Assembly: GCF_003952225.1 (NCBI RefSeq)
Contig: NZ_CP034437.1
Coordinates: 461,001 to 525,000, forward strand
Source of the DNA: Paenibacillus albus
Lineage (GTDB): Bacteria > Bacillota > Bacilli > Paenibacillales > Paenibacillaceae
Reading direction: 5' to 3'
DNA length: 64,000 bases
A program made the position numbers and the translations under genes. Shown here piece by piece: positions 1 to 11,092 of the stretch (the first letter of the stretch is position 1; each line of letters begins with the position of its first letter). The notes under the pieces were generated by a model. It made no database searches, was not told where the DNA came from, and worked only from the letters and a program-made list of their open reading frames with translations.

Positions 1-32
1 GAGCGCTTAATCTCGCGCATACCTTTAGCCAT
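1..32 (-). CDS. atpG: ATP synthase F1 gamma subunit, first codons only (partial)
   Basis: Only the start of the gene lies in the window. From the ATG at 32 the minus strand reads MAKGMREIKR, the usual amino terminus of the gamma subunit (central rotor shaft of F1). A Shine-Dalgarno stretch (AAGGTGGTGAG) precedes it at the right distance. It follows atpA by 86 bases, the standard atpA-atpG order. The rest is beyond the window edge. Confidence 0.85.
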   Translation of the reverse strand, partial: MAKGMREIKR

Positions 33-118
33 TCGTTCTCACCACCTTATTACCAGCCCCCCGCGGCACCCTCTCAGGTACCGCTCGGGCCAGTTCTATT
101 CCGCGCTAAGTTAACCTT

Positions 119-1639
<1,521 letters not shown>

Positions 1640-1649
1640 TCACCCCTAT

Positions 1650-2198
1650 CTACAATGCTTGAGTTTTCAAAGCTTGTTCAAGTCGAGCAAGCTTGCCGGA
1701 GAGGCTGCCGTCATACAGACGATCACCGATGCGTACTTGTACGCCGCCGAGCAGAGCTGGTTCAACGATTTGTTTTGCAATAATGCGTTTGCCGATCATT
1801 GTACCGAACTGCGCCGACACTTTGGACAGCTCTTCAGCGGACAACGATTTAGCGGTATATATCGTAGCGTGTGCTTGACCGAGCGCATCTCCCGCTACTT
1901 TCGTATAAGCTTCGTACACATCAGCAATCGCAGCTTGACGACCGCGGATAATAAGAAGCTCTACAGTATTCAGAACCATAACCGACACGGTATCGGACAG
2001 AGCGCCGCGTACGATGTCGATTTTTTTCGAAACTTCCACGTTAGGCAGTCCGAGGAATTTGCGGATTTGCGCATCTCCGGACAAGACGTCAACGACGATC
2101 TTCAGCTGTTTCTCAACATCTGCAACCGCATTGTTGCTCTGTGCCAGTTCAAACAGCGCTTTAGCGTAGCGTTTAGCTACGACGCCCTCGCGGCTCAT
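1650..2198 (-). CDS. atpH: ATP synthase F1 delta subunit
   Basis: Stator protein joining the peripheral stalk (b2) to the top of the F1 head. The 182 residues begin MSREGVVAKRYAKALFELA, the classic OSCP/delta N-terminal helix, and end with the conserved region GGVQVRIGDRLYDGSL followed by a short tail. Its ATG overlaps the atpF stop in an ATGA, so translation is probably coupled. Confidence 0.97.
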   Translation of the reverse strand: MSREGVVAKRYAKALFELAQSNNAVADVEKQLKIVVDVLSGDAQIRKFLGLPNVEVSKKIDIVRGALSDTVSVMVLNTVELLIIRGRQAAIADVYEAYTKVAGDALGQAHATIYTAKSLSAEELSKVSAQFGTMIGKRIIAKQIVEPALLGGVQVRIGDRLYDGSLSGKLARLEQALKTQAL

Positions 2199-2677
2199 TT
2201 GCTTCCAACCTCATTCAAGTATTGGTCAACAAGCTGCTCTTGCGATTTGTCATCGATTTGTTTCTCGATGATTTTGGAAGCGATCATGACGGACATGCCG
2301 CTAACTTGCGAGCGAAGGGAAGCAATTGCTTTGTTCTTCTCGCTTTCAATATCTTTCACCGCTTCGTCCTTCAGGCGAGTTGCCTCGGATTTTGCAGTGT
2401 GTACGATTTCGTCCGCTTGCTTCGTGCTTGTTTGCTTCGCTTGCTCGATAATGTCATAAGCGTCTTTACGAGCTTGCGCGAGCGCTTGCTTCTGCTCTTC
2501 GTATTGCGATTCAGCTTGCTTACGGCTGTTCTCTGCACCTTCAAGCTGTTCTTTCACGAACTGCTTACGCTGTTCCATGATGGAGAAGAGCGGGCCGAAA
2601 GCGTAACGGCTAAGCAGCCAGTAAAGAATTCCGAAGGCAATCAGTTGGATGAAAAAATTGGACCATACGATATCCAA
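2195..2677 (-). CDS. atpF: ATP synthase Fo b subunit
   Basis: Peripheral stalk subunit. One N-terminal transmembrane helix (about residues 5-27, FFIQLIAFGILYWLLSRYAF) is followed by a long, highly charged Gln/Glu/Lys/Ala-rich helix to the C terminus, as expected for the dimeric stalk. Length 160 is normal. The start is TTG (MDIVWSN) behind AAAGGAGTGACGTACG; no ATG lies nearby in frame. Overlaps atpH by four bases. Confidence 0.96.
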   Translation of the reverse strand: MDIVWSNFFIQLIAFGILYWLLSRYAFGPLFSIMEQRKQFVKEQLEGAENSRKQAESQYEEQKQALAQARKDAYDIIEQAKQTSTKQADEIVHTAKSEATRLKDEAVKDIESEKNKAIASLRSQVSGMSVMIASKIIEKQIDDKSQEQLVDQYLNEVGSK

Positions 2678-2784
2678 CGTACGTCACTCCTTTCCGTAGA
2701 TTAGCTGAGCGTCTACCTGACACTTAGCAAAAGGAAGGCGCGGAGGCATAAGGCACTCCCCGCCATAGTCTGTTGAAATAATTC

Positions 2785-3081
<297 letters not shown>

Positions 3082-3834
3082 TTAGTGTTCTTCGTGAACG
3101 ATCGCTTGCGACATGTAAACCATAGTCAGCATGACGAATACGAACGATTGAATCGCACCTACGAATACGCTGAAGCCTTGCCATACGATGAGCGCCGGAA
3201 TACCGAACCAGCCCATACCCATGATTACGCTGATCATAACCTCACCTGCGAAAATGTTACCGTAGAGACGAAGCGAAAGCGAAAGCGGCTTTGCAATCTC
3301 TTTAATAACGTTCAGAGGGAAGAATGCTGCATATGGCTCGAAATAGTGCTTAAGGTAATGTTTGCGGTTGCGACGAAGACCCTCGATGTGCGTTAGCACG
3401 ATTACGATCGCCATCAGTGCGCCGGAAACAGCCACGTCCGCAGTCGGTGATTTCCACCAAGAGATGTGTGCTTCCGCTTCATCACCAAGATCCAGCGTCA
3501 TGCCCAAGAATGTTGCTCCTTCATGTGCGTGCGTAACGATACCGAACGGAAGACCGAGCAAGTTCGCTACAAACAGGTACATGATCATTGCAATTCCGAG
3601 CGTCAAGTACGGACGGCCCTTCTTCAGATCCATCGTCGTACCGATGATGTTCTGAACAAACTCGATAACCCACTCCAAGAAGTTTTGCATCTTCGTCGGA
3701 TTAGTTACCGAAGCGCCACGAACGGACACTTTTGCAAGAACGAACACGATAATGCTGGTGATAACAATCATGAAAATAGCAGCTAGGTCAAAGCGAATGC
3801 CGCCTAGATGCACTTCAGGAAAAATATGATCCAT
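3082..3834 (-). CDS. atpB: ATP synthase Fo a subunit
   Basis: Membrane stator subunit forming the two ion half-channels against the c ring. The 250 residues show five to six hydrophobic segments. The conserved helix with the essential Arg is visible as LSLSLRLYGNIFAGE, and the last helix (GAIQSFVFVMLTMVYMSQA) carries the conserved Gln/Phe pattern. ATG start directly after the atpI stop, with GAAAGGGGTG upstream. Confidence 0.97.
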   Translation of the reverse strand: MDHIFPEVHLGGIRFDLAAIFMIVITSIIVFVLAKVSVRGASVTNPTKMQNFLEWVIEFVQNIIGTTMDLKKGRPYLTLGIAMIMYLFVANLLGLPFGIVTHAHEGATFLGMTLDLGDEAEAHISWWKSPTADVAVSGALMAIVIVLTHIEGLRRNRKHYLKHYFEPYAAFFPLNVIKEIAKPLSLSLRLYGNIFAGEVMISVIMGMGWFGIPALIVWQGFSVFVGAIQSFVFVMLTMVYMSQAIVHEEH

Positions 3835-4245
3835 TTAGTTGTTTTCACCCCTTTCATCGGTAGAATGCCGTACCGCCGAATTCCGTTTGGCAATAAACCC
3901 CAGTATGAGTGTTGCCAATTGCGCTACAAATAATCCGGCTACTGTTCCATAGAGGCTGAACGAAAAGTACCTCTCAGCTAAGACTGCCGCGAGCAGCCCA
4001 ATGCATGCGCGTGTCAGAAAACCAAGATTGTTGCGTTTCTTGACTCCAGCTGCCGCATACGCGCCGACCTGACGTACTTTCCAAGAAAGATGGAAGGCGT
4101 TTGCAAGACTTGCCACAGCGCCGAGAATCAACCCGCCGAAGAGGGGTTTGTATTCCGGAAGCAGGGCCCATCCAATAAAGCATACAGACAAAAAAAAGAA
4201 CGTAATACGCATAACCGTTCGAAGGTGGCCGGACAGATCATCCAT
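3835..4245 (-). CDS. atpI: ATP synthase accessory protein I
   Basis: A small membrane protein of 136 residues with four hydrophobic segments; AtpI proteins assist c-ring assembly and, with AtpZ, have been linked to divalent cation transport. I start it at MDDLSGHLRTVMR (ATG at 4245), which overlaps the upstream stop in a TAATG. The frame is open further upstream, but that part reads through the atpZ-like gene and is rich in Trp and Arg, so it is not protein. The charged tail (STDERGENN) ends just before atpB. Confidence 0.85.
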   Translation of the reverse strand: MDDLSGHLRTVMRITFFFLSVCFIGWALLPEYKPLFGGLILGAVASLANAFHLSWKVRQVGAYAAAGVKKRNNLGFLTRACIGLLAAVLAERYFSFSLYGTVAGLFVAQLATLILGFIAKRNSAVRHSTDERGENN

Positions 4246-4508
4246 TACTTTGCTTTGCCCCCTGTAAACGCTCGGATCAAAAGTATGGTCATGAAGACGG
4301 CAACGACGAAGCCTACCGCCATTCCAACAATCGATCCATACTCGGAACCTTCTGAACCATCGGTCATGCCGCCAATCCAATAGCCTAGTCCAAGACATAC
4401 GCCAATTGTTCCGCCAACAGAGCCGATCAGCCCCATCGCCCGCCATGGATTATCTCCAAAGCTGCTGTTGTCCTTGCTGCGATTTTTGTCGTCATGGGAT
4501 GAATTCAT
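4245..4508 (-). CDS. AtpZ/AtpI-family small membrane protein
   Basis: First gene of the atp operon. 87 residues from an ATG behind TTTTGGAGTGATTCGAGCG; an upstream in-frame TTG has no ribosome site. A hydrophilic head (MNSSHDDKNRSKDNSS) is followed by two Gly-rich transmembrane segments (GSVGGTIGVCLGLGYWIGG and a Val/Ala/Met-rich second one), the layout of the ATPase_gene1/AtpZ family. In alkaliphilic Bacillus, AtpZ works beside AtpI. The family placement is good; the function here is inferred from position. Confidence 0.75.
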   Translation of the reverse strand: MNSSHDDKNRSKDNSSFGDNPWRAMGLIGSVGGTIGVCLGLGYWIGGMTDGSEGSEYGSIVGMAVGFVVAVFMTILLIRAFTGGKAK

Positions 4509-4536
4509 CGCTCGAATCACTCCAAAACTCTTATTT

Positions 4537-4566
4537 ATTTTAGCCAAGCGGGTTCATGTTTGTCAA
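4537..4566 (-). promoter_or_regulatory. Sigma-A-type promoter of the atp operon
   Basis: On the minus strand TTGACA is followed after 18 bases by TAAAAT, about 30 bases before the atpZ-like start. It lies after the hairpin at 4601-4632, so the atp genes can be transcribed independently of upp and the epimerase gene. Confidence 0.65.
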
Positions 4567-4600
4567 TTGATATAAATTCAAACATTTAGTGAACTATAAC

Positions 4601-4632
4601 CCGAAAACCCTTGATTTTCCTAGGGTTTTCGG
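4601..4632 (-). terminator. Hairpin between the epimerase gene and the atp operon
   Basis: A perfect 11-bp inverted repeat (CCGAAAACCCT / AGGGTTTTCGG, 10-base loop). The U-tract after it is poor (TTATAG), so it may terminate weakly or act as an RNA-stabilising stem. Confidence 0.5.
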
Positions 4633-4699
4633 ATGTAACAACCGTACAGTAGCACTGTATGCTGTAGCCTTAAAGGAGATGCTCTGCTACCAATGTCAA

Positions 4700-5854
4700 C
4701 TATGAACGTTGTGTGAACGAAGTCGGACGATTGTCCGTTTTTCCAAAATGATGCAGAATTGCTTGTACAATTCGCTCCGACGCTTTTCCGTCGCCATAAG
4801 GGTTCGCAGCTTTACTCATCCGCTCATAAAGCGCGGCGTCCGACAATAACGCGCTCGCTCGTTCGTACACAACAGCCTCATCCGTCCCCACGAGCTCCAG
4901 CGTCCCAGCCTCGATACCTTCCGGACGCTCTGTCGTATCGCGAAGCACAAGCGTCGGTACGCCGAATGACGGCGCTTCTTCCTGAAGGCCACCGGAATCC
5001 GTCATGATCATGTACGTATGCGGGTAGAAGTTATGGAACTCGAACACATCAAGCGGCTCAATGAGCTTAATACGTGGATGATTGCCAAGAATCTCATTCG
5101 CCGGCTCGCGTACGGCCGGATTCAGATGGACCGCGTATACGATCACAACGTCCTCGAACTCATCCGCAATGCGCTTCACCGCTCTGAAAATATTGCGGTG
5201 CGGCTCGCCAATCGCTTCACGGCGATGCGCTGTCATCAGAATCATCCGCTTGCCTTTCGCCCAATCGAGCACCGGATGCGTAAAAGAAGGATCGACCGTG
5301 TACTGGAATACATCCGTAGCCGTATTACCGGTTATGTAGATCGTGGACTCCGACTTATTCTCCTTGCGCAGGTTATCAGCAGACTTGTCCGTCGGCGCAA
5401 AATGCACATCAGAGAGCACACCTGCCAGCTGGCGGTTCATCTCCTCCGGATATGGAGACATCTTGTTCCACGTACGAAGTCCCGCTTCGACATGGCCGAC
5501 TTGGATCTGCTTCAAGAACGCTGCATAGCTGCCAAGGAAGCAGGTCTGCGTATCCCCATGCACAAGAACGATATCCGGCTTTGATTCGCTTAGAATCGGA
5601 TCAAGGCCTTGCAGCACTTTAACAGTCGTTTCGGTTAAGGTTTGACGATCTTTCATGACGTTGAGATCGTAGTCCGGCGTGATTTTGAAGAAATCAAGCA
5701 CTTGGTCCAGCATTTGGCGATGCTGAGCTGTTACACAGACAACCGACTCAATGTCTTCAGGATGCTTCTGCAGCTCCAGTACGAGCGGCGCCATCTTGAC
5801 CGCTTCCGGCCTAGTGCCGAATATCGTCATTACCTTAATCTTAGCCAATGCCAT
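4700..5854 (-). CDS. mnaA: UDP-N-acetylglucosamine 2-epimerase (non-hydrolysing)
   Basis: Interconverts UDP-GlcNAc and UDP-ManNAc for teichoic acid linkage units and other surface polymers. The 384-residue product has the GT-B-like epimerase landmarks: GTRPEAVKMAPL at the N terminus, GHVEAGLRT near residue 125, TAHRRE near 210 and DSGGLQEEAPSFG near 290. Start ATG with GGGGTGA just upstream, 17 bases after upp. The symbol wecB is used for the same enzyme in other lineages. Confidence 0.93.
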   Translation of the reverse strand: MALAKIKVMTIFGTRPEAVKMAPLVLELQKHPEDIESVVCVTAQHRQMLDQVLDFFKITPDYDLNVMKDRQTLTETTVKVLQGLDPILSESKPDIVLVHGDTQTCFLGSYAAFLKQIQVGHVEAGLRTWNKMSPYPEEMNRQLAGVLSDVHFAPTDKSADNLRKENKSESTIYITGNTATDVFQYTVDPSFTHPVLDWAKGKRMILMTAHRREAIGEPHRNIFRAVKRIADEFEDVVIVYAVHLNPAVREPANEILGNHPRIKLIEPLDVFEFHNFYPHTYMIMTDSGGLQEEAPSFGVPTLVLRDTTERPEGIEAGTLELVGTDEAVVYERASALLSDAALYERMSKAANPYGDGKASERIVQAILHHFGKTDNRPTSFTQRS

Positions 5855-5871
5855 TCACCCCTAAAATAAGT

Positions 5872-6501
5872 TTACTTCGTGCCGAACATACGGTCGCCGG
5901 CATCGCCGAGACCAGGCACGATATAGCCGTGATCGTTGAGATGGCTATCGAGCGAAGCCAAGAAAATATCAACGTCCGGATGCGCTTCTTGTACCGCCTT
6001 TACGCCTTCAGGCGCAGCAATGAGGCACATCAGCTTGATCTGCGTGCAGCCGCGCGTCTTCAATGCCTGGATCGCCGCGTTCGCCGAGCCGCCTGTTGCG
6101 AGCATTGGATCAATAACGATCAAGAGACGCTCCGGCGCATCGGAAGGCAGGTTGACGTAGTACTCAACCGGCTCAAGCGTTTCCGGATTGCGGAACAGGC
6201 CGATGTGACCGACTTTCGCCGACGGGATAAGCTTCAGCATCCCCTCAACCATGCCGAGGCCCGCACGCAGAATCGGAATGAGCCCGAGCATGCGGCCGGA
6301 AACGACTTTACTGGTCGCTTCTATAACCGGCGTGCTGACCGTAACGGTCTCCAGCGGCAAATCTCTCGTAATTTCATAAGCCATCATGGTCGCGACTTCA
6401 TCGACAAGTTCGCGGAAATCTTTCGTCTTCGTATCTTTATCGCGGATAAAGGTCAGCTTGTGCTGAATAAGTGGGTGATCGCATATTGTGAGCTTGCCCA
6501 T
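5872..6501 (-). CDS. upp: Uracil phosphoribosyltransferase
   Basis: Salvages uracil to UMP with PRPP. 209 residues, full length, with the PRPP-binding loop as [10 protein letters not shown] and the uracil-binding C-terminal segment [17 protein letters not shown]. Behind a strong AGGAGG and an extended -10 promoter. upp followed by the epimerase gene and the atp operon is the normal arrangement; what normally precedes upp (glyA) is 13 kb away here. Confidence 0.97.
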   Translation of the reverse strand: MGKLTICDHPLIQHKLTFIRDKDTKTKDFRELVDEVATMMAYEITRDLPLETVTVSTPVIEATSKVVSGRMLGLIPILRAGLGMVEGMLKLIPSAKVGHIGLFRNPETLEPVEYYVNLPSDAPERLLIVIDPMLATGGSANAAIQALKTRGCTQIKLMCLIAAPEGVKAVQEAHPDVDIFLASLDSHLNDHGYIVPGLGDAGDRMFGTK

Positions 6502-6540
6502 AGGTTTTATTCATCCTCCTGTAGTGCTTTTCAACTGACT

Positions 6541-6549
6541 ATTATAACA
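6541..6549 (-). promoter_or_regulatory. Extended -10 promoter of upp
   Basis: Minus strand reads TGTTATAAT, a TGn-extended perfect -10 box, about 40 bases before the upp ATG. No clear -35. The rest of the 240-base gap to the glycosidase gene shows nothing I can assign. Confidence 0.55.
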
Positions 6550-6771
6550 TTCGTACGCACATTATGCACTTCTAATGTAAACGCCTATAAACACATTGCA
6601 AAGTATTCCCGAATCCGAGCGAATTCTACCTTCGCTGCCTGAAATCATTGCCGATTGATGATGAATATTGCGCGAATCGTGCGGAAGGCAGGAGCGGGAG
6701 AAATGCCAAGAAACCCTCGCCCCGGCAGTTATGCGGGAACGAAGGCTCTCTATTGCGTCATGCATGAATAT

Positions 6772-8529
6772 TTAAGCCAAATTGATTGCGCGAATGGTCT
6801 CGAGCGGAATCTTCGGCTTGCGATCTTCCGTCAAAAGCCCGTTGATCTCCTGCTGCACATCGGTCACTTGCGTATAGCAATAACCGCAAACACCTTCGGT
6901 GTCCTTAATCGCTTGCGTGATGCTGCGGAACCGGGCGACGAACGCCTCTTCGCCGTCCACTTGGTTGCCGTAGCCCCAGCCCTTCTCGTCTCGGAAGGCG
7001 ATGCCGCCGAATTCGCTGATGATGATCGGCTGACCGCGATACACGTAGCCTTGCGCCATCGCGAACCGATGGTTGTTAAAGGCCAGTTCATTGCCGGCAA
7101 TGCCGTCCAAGTCGCGATAGCGAGCAAGGAACTTATCGCCGCTCTCTTCGTAATCATGCAGTGTTAAGATATCCGACACGGTGTGCTCCCATCCATCGTT
7201 GACGATGACCGGACGCATTGGATCGATCGCCTTGGTCAGATGGTAGATCGCCTCCGTGAACTGCTGCTGCCGCTTGTCGGAGAAGACATTGCCGATCCCC
7301 CACGACTCGTTGAACGGCACCCAAGTCACGATGCTCGGATGGTTATATTGCTGGCGTACAATCTCCAGCCACTCGCGCGTAAACCGGTCAACCGCCTCGT
7401 CGTTGTACTCATACGTCGCGGCTGCCTCCGACCATACGAGCAGACCCTTCACGTCGCACCAATACAGGAAGCGAGCATCCTCGATCTTCTGGTGCTTGCG
7501 CACGCCGTTGTAGCCCATTGCCATAATCGCGTCGATATCCGCGATAATCGCCTCTTCAGACGGCGGCGTCAAGCCACTCTCCGTCCAATAGCCTTGGTCG
7601 AGGATCAACCGCTGGTAAAGCTGGTCATAGTTCAGCATAACTTTGCCGTTCACAATGGAAACCTTGCGCAGCCCGAAATACGAGCCCACACGGTCGACGA
7701 CCCGCTCGCCTTGGCGCAGCACGAACTCCACTTCATACAGCTTCGGGTTCTGCGGGCTCCAATATTCGACTCTCCATTCCCGCTTCTCGCTGATCAAATC
7801 AATCGTTCCAGAGAAGGCCGCACGATCGACCAGTTGAGTCGTTTCTTTAATTAACTCCCCTTCCATGCTGATGGAAGTCGTAAGCCGCAGCGGTTCCGCT
7901 CCTGTTCCGTTTGCAATACGATAGTCGAAACGAACGGAGTTCGCGTCAACGTCCGGCGTCATCTTCACGGTTTGCACGTGATTCGCGTCGACGTATTCCA
8001 GCCACACCGTCTGCCAAATCCCCGTCGTTTGTACGTACCAGCAGCCAAAATTCGCTCCGCGCCAGCGCTGCTTGCCCCGCGGCTGCGTGCCACTCTCCGT
8101 GTCTTCCGCTCGCACGACGACTTCGGCCGCTTCGCCCGGCTTTAAGTAGGACGTCACGTCGAACGAGAAAGCAGCGTACGCACCTTCGTGGCTGCCCACG
8201 TATTCACCGTTGACCCATACTTTTGCCAGATAGTCTACCCCTTGAAAATGCAGCAGAACCCGCTTGCCCCGCTGCTCCGCAGGCACCTCGAACGTCCGGC
8301 GGTACCAGACATAGGGGTGAGCAGTCTCGTCTGCGATGCCGCTCGCCTTGGTTTCGTACGAGAAAGGCACTTCAATGCGAAGCTCGCCGGGAAACGCCTC
8401 GAACCAGCGCTTTGCTTCTCCTTCATTCGCGTCGTCGAACCGGAAGTCCCACGTTCCGTTCAGATTGAGCCAATCTTGACGGACGAACTGGGGCCGCGGA
8501 TAATCCGCACGGTATATGCTGAGTGTCAT
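6772..8529 (-). CDS. Glycoside hydrolase family 2 protein
   Basis: Retaining exo-glycosidase (beta-galactosidase/glucuronidase-type fold), about 585 residues and without a signal peptide, so probably cytoplasmic. Order: N-terminal sugar-binding jelly roll (RPQFVRQDWLNLNGTWDFRFDD), immunoglobulin-like domain, TIM barrel. The acid/base Glu is seen in VPFNESWG and the nucleophile Glu in IISEFGGI. Start: two adjacent ATGs at 8532 and 8529 and a GTG at 8538 lie behind GCAAGGTG; 8529 has the best spacing. Clearly paralogous to the gene at 11093-12853 (shared HQKIED, YNHP, YTQ-TDV-QEINGLLT blocks). The substrate cannot be told; the GH43 neighbour suggests an arabinose- or xylose-containing glycan. 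Confidence 0.9.
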   Translation of the reverse strand: MTLSIYRADYPRPQFVRQDWLNLNGTWDFRFDDANEGEAKRWFEAFPGELRIEVPFSYETKASGIADETAHPYVWYRRTFEVPAEQRGKRVLLHFQGVDYLAKVWVNGEYVGSHEGAYAAFSFDVTSYLKPGEAAEVVVRAEDTESGTQPRGKQRWRGANFGCWYVQTTGIWQTVWLEYVDANHVQTVKMTPDVDANSVRFDYRIANGTGAEPLRLTTSISMEGELIKETTQLVDRAAFSGTIDLISEKREWRVEYWSPQNPKLYEVEFVLRQGERVVDRVGSYFGLRKVSIVNGKVMLNYDQLYQRLILDQGYWTESGLTPPSEEAIIADIDAIMAMGYNGVRKHQKIEDARFLYWCDVKGLLVWSEAAATYEYNDEAVDRFTREWLEIVRQQYNHPSIVTWVPFNESWGIGNVFSDKRQQQFTEAIYHLTKAIDPMRPVIVNDGWEHTVSDILTLHDYEESGDKFLARYRDLDGIAGNELAFNNHRFAMAQGYVYRGQPIIISEFGGIAFRDEKGWGYGNQVDGEEAFVARFRSITQAIKDTEGVCGYCYTQVTDVQQEINGLLTEDRKPKIPLETIRAINLA

Positions 8530-8598
8530 CATTGTCACCTTGCCTCTTTATGAAATAAGTGCTGCAGTCAGCAGATAATTAATCGATTATGATTTCGG

Positions 8599-11067
8599 TT
8601 AAGAATGAACCCGGAACGCGCTAAACCGCGCGCTGCCGCCAGCCGACTTAAATCCAACTCGGCCATGTAGGAATGCCGAATCGCTGTCATCGACAAAAGA
8701 AATAAGCGGCTCTGCGCTTGCTCCACCGGCATACACGGCGATCCTATCACCTGCCGCCACGACTTTCAGATGAATAATCTCGCCTGGCTTCGGCAGTACC
8801 ATATTAGCGTCCGCGAGCGGCGTCGTGTCGTAATGATGCTTCGCCAGATGAACGCCTTGAGCATCGACATAGGCGAAGTAGCCAAGCAAGAAGTCGTTGC
8901 GATTCTGATTCAGCTCGCTGCCACTCGCCGGCTCGGTCGCACGGACAAGAATGCCCGCCTGCCCGCCCTCCTCCGGCACGGCAACGTCGGCTTCGACCGT
9001 ATAATCGGTCCAGCCGTTCTCTCCGGTCAGAATCTTGCCATCTTCATCCGAAGTGACGCGCAGCTGTCCATCCTTCACCGACCAGACGCCTTCGTAGCGC
9101 GTCCAACCAGGAATGAACTTAACGCCGAAGTCATCCGTCTTGTCTACCACCAGCGCATAAGGAGATGCCGAGATCCAAGCGGCATCAAGCGTACCGCTTA
9201 CAACCTCGAGCGTCAGCCGGTGATTCCCCGCCGCTAGCTTGATACCATGGGCCGAGACTGTCTGCCAAGCGCCGGAGACGCCTGACGGCTTCACCTTCAA
9301 CTCGCCGACGACCGGCTTGCCGTCCTCGCTCAAACGGAGGCTAGCACCTTGCCCGGCTGCGGCAACGCGGAAGTCAAAGCTGAAGATGCCGCTGTCAGCC
9401 AAGTTGACGCGATAGGTCAACGGCTTCGACGCGTCGAGCTTTGTTACCGCAAGCCCGCCTGCGCCATCGCCCGCCAATCCGGACGCACGGGCAGCACCGT
9501 CCTCATCCTGAAACGCGTTCACGCGTCCAGGAAGCGGTGCATAAGCCAAGCCTGCCGAGCTGCCGTCAACAGCATTACTGAACGCGATGTATCCGAAGGA
9601 CGCATCAGCGTTCTCTACCGCGTAACCGATCGCTCCCGCGCCGGCCTCGGTCGGCAGCTCTGCCGTCAACAGCTTCATGCCTTCTGCGTAGATGGTAAGC
9701 GCGCTGCCTGCTTTCTCGACCCGCAGCATTTGCAGCTGTGCGAGATCGAGATTGCCTGGCACAGCCGACGAAGCCTTCATCGTTTCTACGCCGTCTTTAA
9801 TGTAACGCGCTTCCAGCTTGCCATCGGCCGTGTTCCATGTCGCGATTCCGTAATTGTTCTTATCCACATACGAGAACACGACGCCTGCCTTCCCCCGCTT
9901 ACCGGAGGACAGACGAACGTGATATTCCGCGGTGTAGCTGTCTTCCGTCTTCGCCTTCGCCACGAGCATCGACAATCCGGACTCACCGACACCCTTCGCG
10001 GCGAGCCCCTGTCCCTGCCCTTGACCAGCATCTATCGCCCACTTCGCGTCGCCTCTGCTCACCCAGCCTTTGCCGAGCTTCTCACGGGCGAACCGATCGG
10101 AGAACGCTGGCAGCGCAGGCGCCTCTTGTTTCGACGATGTCGGACCCGCCACTTGCAGCAGATCGCCGTCCCAGACGATCCGGTCGAGATTCATGTGCCG
10201 CAGCGGACCCACGACGCCGTGTCCTTCGAGATTGTGATAAATCATATATTGCGTGTCCAGGTCCGGCCCCGTGACGACAGAGTTATGTCCGAGCCCGACG
10301 GTCGCCCCTTCCGTCCGCAGCAGAACAGGATTGTTCGGCTGCGATTGGAAGTTCTGCAGCGGCGAATCGCCAACCGCTGCGTCTACGCGATATCCGGAGC
10401 TGAACACATGGTTGCCCGTATAGGTCATGTAGTACTTGCCATGACGCTTGAATACGGTCGGTCCTTCCGTCCAGCCGCCCATGAAGGCTCCCGTCTGCAC
10501 CTCATCCGGTGCGACAGTCAGCGGATCGGTCATCGGCGCGGCTTGAATGCCCATGGTCCCGGCATAGTAGAAGTACCATTGTCCGTCGTCGTCCACGAAC
10601 ATCGTGCCGTCGATGGTGCGACCGAAGTTATCGGTCGCGATCTTGAACGGCCCCGTCGGCTTGTCGGCAACGAGGGCGTAATGCCCCTGTCCGGCCGGCG
10701 ACGTGTACATGTAGAACTTGCCGTTCCAATAGCGCACTTCCGGCGCGTAGGCTGCCGTTGTCAGCGGATCCTCCGTGCATAAGCCTTCGTATTTCCAGTC
10801 GACAAGATCGCCGGAAGACCATACCTTCACACCTGCGTCCGTATCGCGCGTGCTGACATAGAGATAATAAGTGCCGTTATAAGCAAATACGAACGGGTCG
10901 CCCAGTCCGTATTCACCCCATTCATCTTGCAGACTAATCGGATTCGTATACGTGCGGACCGCCGCCATTTCGCCTGCCTCCGGCTTTCCGCCGTTGTTTC
11001 CGTCGCAGCCAGCCGCGACGAGTCCCAGCAGAATAAGCAGCGGTCCCGCCCATTTCAAGCGTCCCAT
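8599..11067 (-). CDS. GH43-family glycosidase lipoprotein with C-terminal accessory domains
   Basis: 822 residues. A lipoprotein signal ends in LVAAGC (Cys 21), so the enzyme should be anchored outside the membrane. Residues about 38-310 form a GH43 five-bladed propeller with the three catalytic carboxylates in context: GDPFVF, IDGTMFVDDDG and TEGP. Then come two LamG/DUF1080-like beta-sandwich regions (about 325-495 and 645-822) flanking a CBM6/35-like stretch (about 500-640). GH43 enzymes are arabinofuranosidases, xylosidases or related. Start ATG behind GGAGGGG. Lies 26 bases after the upstream GH2 gene, in one operon. The antisense frame open here is a shadow. Confidence 0.88.
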   Translation of the reverse strand: MGRLKWAGPLLILLGLVAAGCDGNNGGKPEAGEMAAVRTYTNPISLQDEWGEYGLGDPFVFAYNGTYYLYVSTRDTDAGVKVWSSGDLVDWKYEGLCTEDPLTTAAYAPEVRYWNGKFYMYTSPAGQGHYALVADKPTGPFKIATDNFGRTIDGTMFVDDDGQWYFYYAGTMGIQAAPMTDPLTVAPDEVQTGAFMGGWTEGPTVFKRHGKYYMTYTGNHVFSSGYRVDAAVGDSPLQNFQSQPNNPVLLRTEGATVGLGHNSVVTGPDLDTQYMIYHNLEGHGVVGPLRHMNLDRIVWDGDLLQVAGPTSSKQEAPALPAFSDRFAREKLGKGWVSRGDAKWAIDAGQGQGQGLAAKGVGESGLSMLVAKAKTEDSYTAEYHVRLSSGKRGKAGVVFSYVDKNNYGIATWNTADGKLEARYIKDGVETMKASSAVPGNLDLAQLQMLRVEKAGSALTIYAEGMKLLTAELPTEAGAGAIGYAVENADASFGYIAFSNAVDGSSAGLAYAPLPGRVNAFQDEDGAARASGLAGDGAGGLAVTKLDASKPLTYRVNLADSGIFSFDFRVAAAGQGASLRLSEDGKPVVGELKVKPSGVSGAWQTVSAHGIKLAAGNHRLTLEVVSGTLDAAWISASPYALVVDKTDDFGVKFIPGWTRYEGVWSVKDGQLRVTSDEDGKILTGENGWTDYTVEADVAVPEEGGQAGILVRATEPASGSELNQNRNDFLLGYFAYVDAQGVHLAKHHYDTTPLADANMVLPKPGEIIHLKVVAAGDRIAVYAGGASAEPLISFVDDSDSAFLHGRVGFKSAGGSARFSAFRVHS

Positions 11068-11092
11068 GCGGACACCCCTCCGTTCACCTGGT

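Noticed and set aside
4245..4446. A longer atpI reading frame starting at 4446
   Set aside because: The extra 67 codons overlap the atpZ-like gene out of frame and give a Trp/Arg-rich stretch; the internal ATG in TAATG fits the AtpI start.
9349..10782. A 477-codon plus-strand frame opposite the GH43 gene
   Set aside because: Antisense shadow in GC-rich sequence; the product is Arg/His-rich with no domain, while the minus-strand frame has catalytic motifs.
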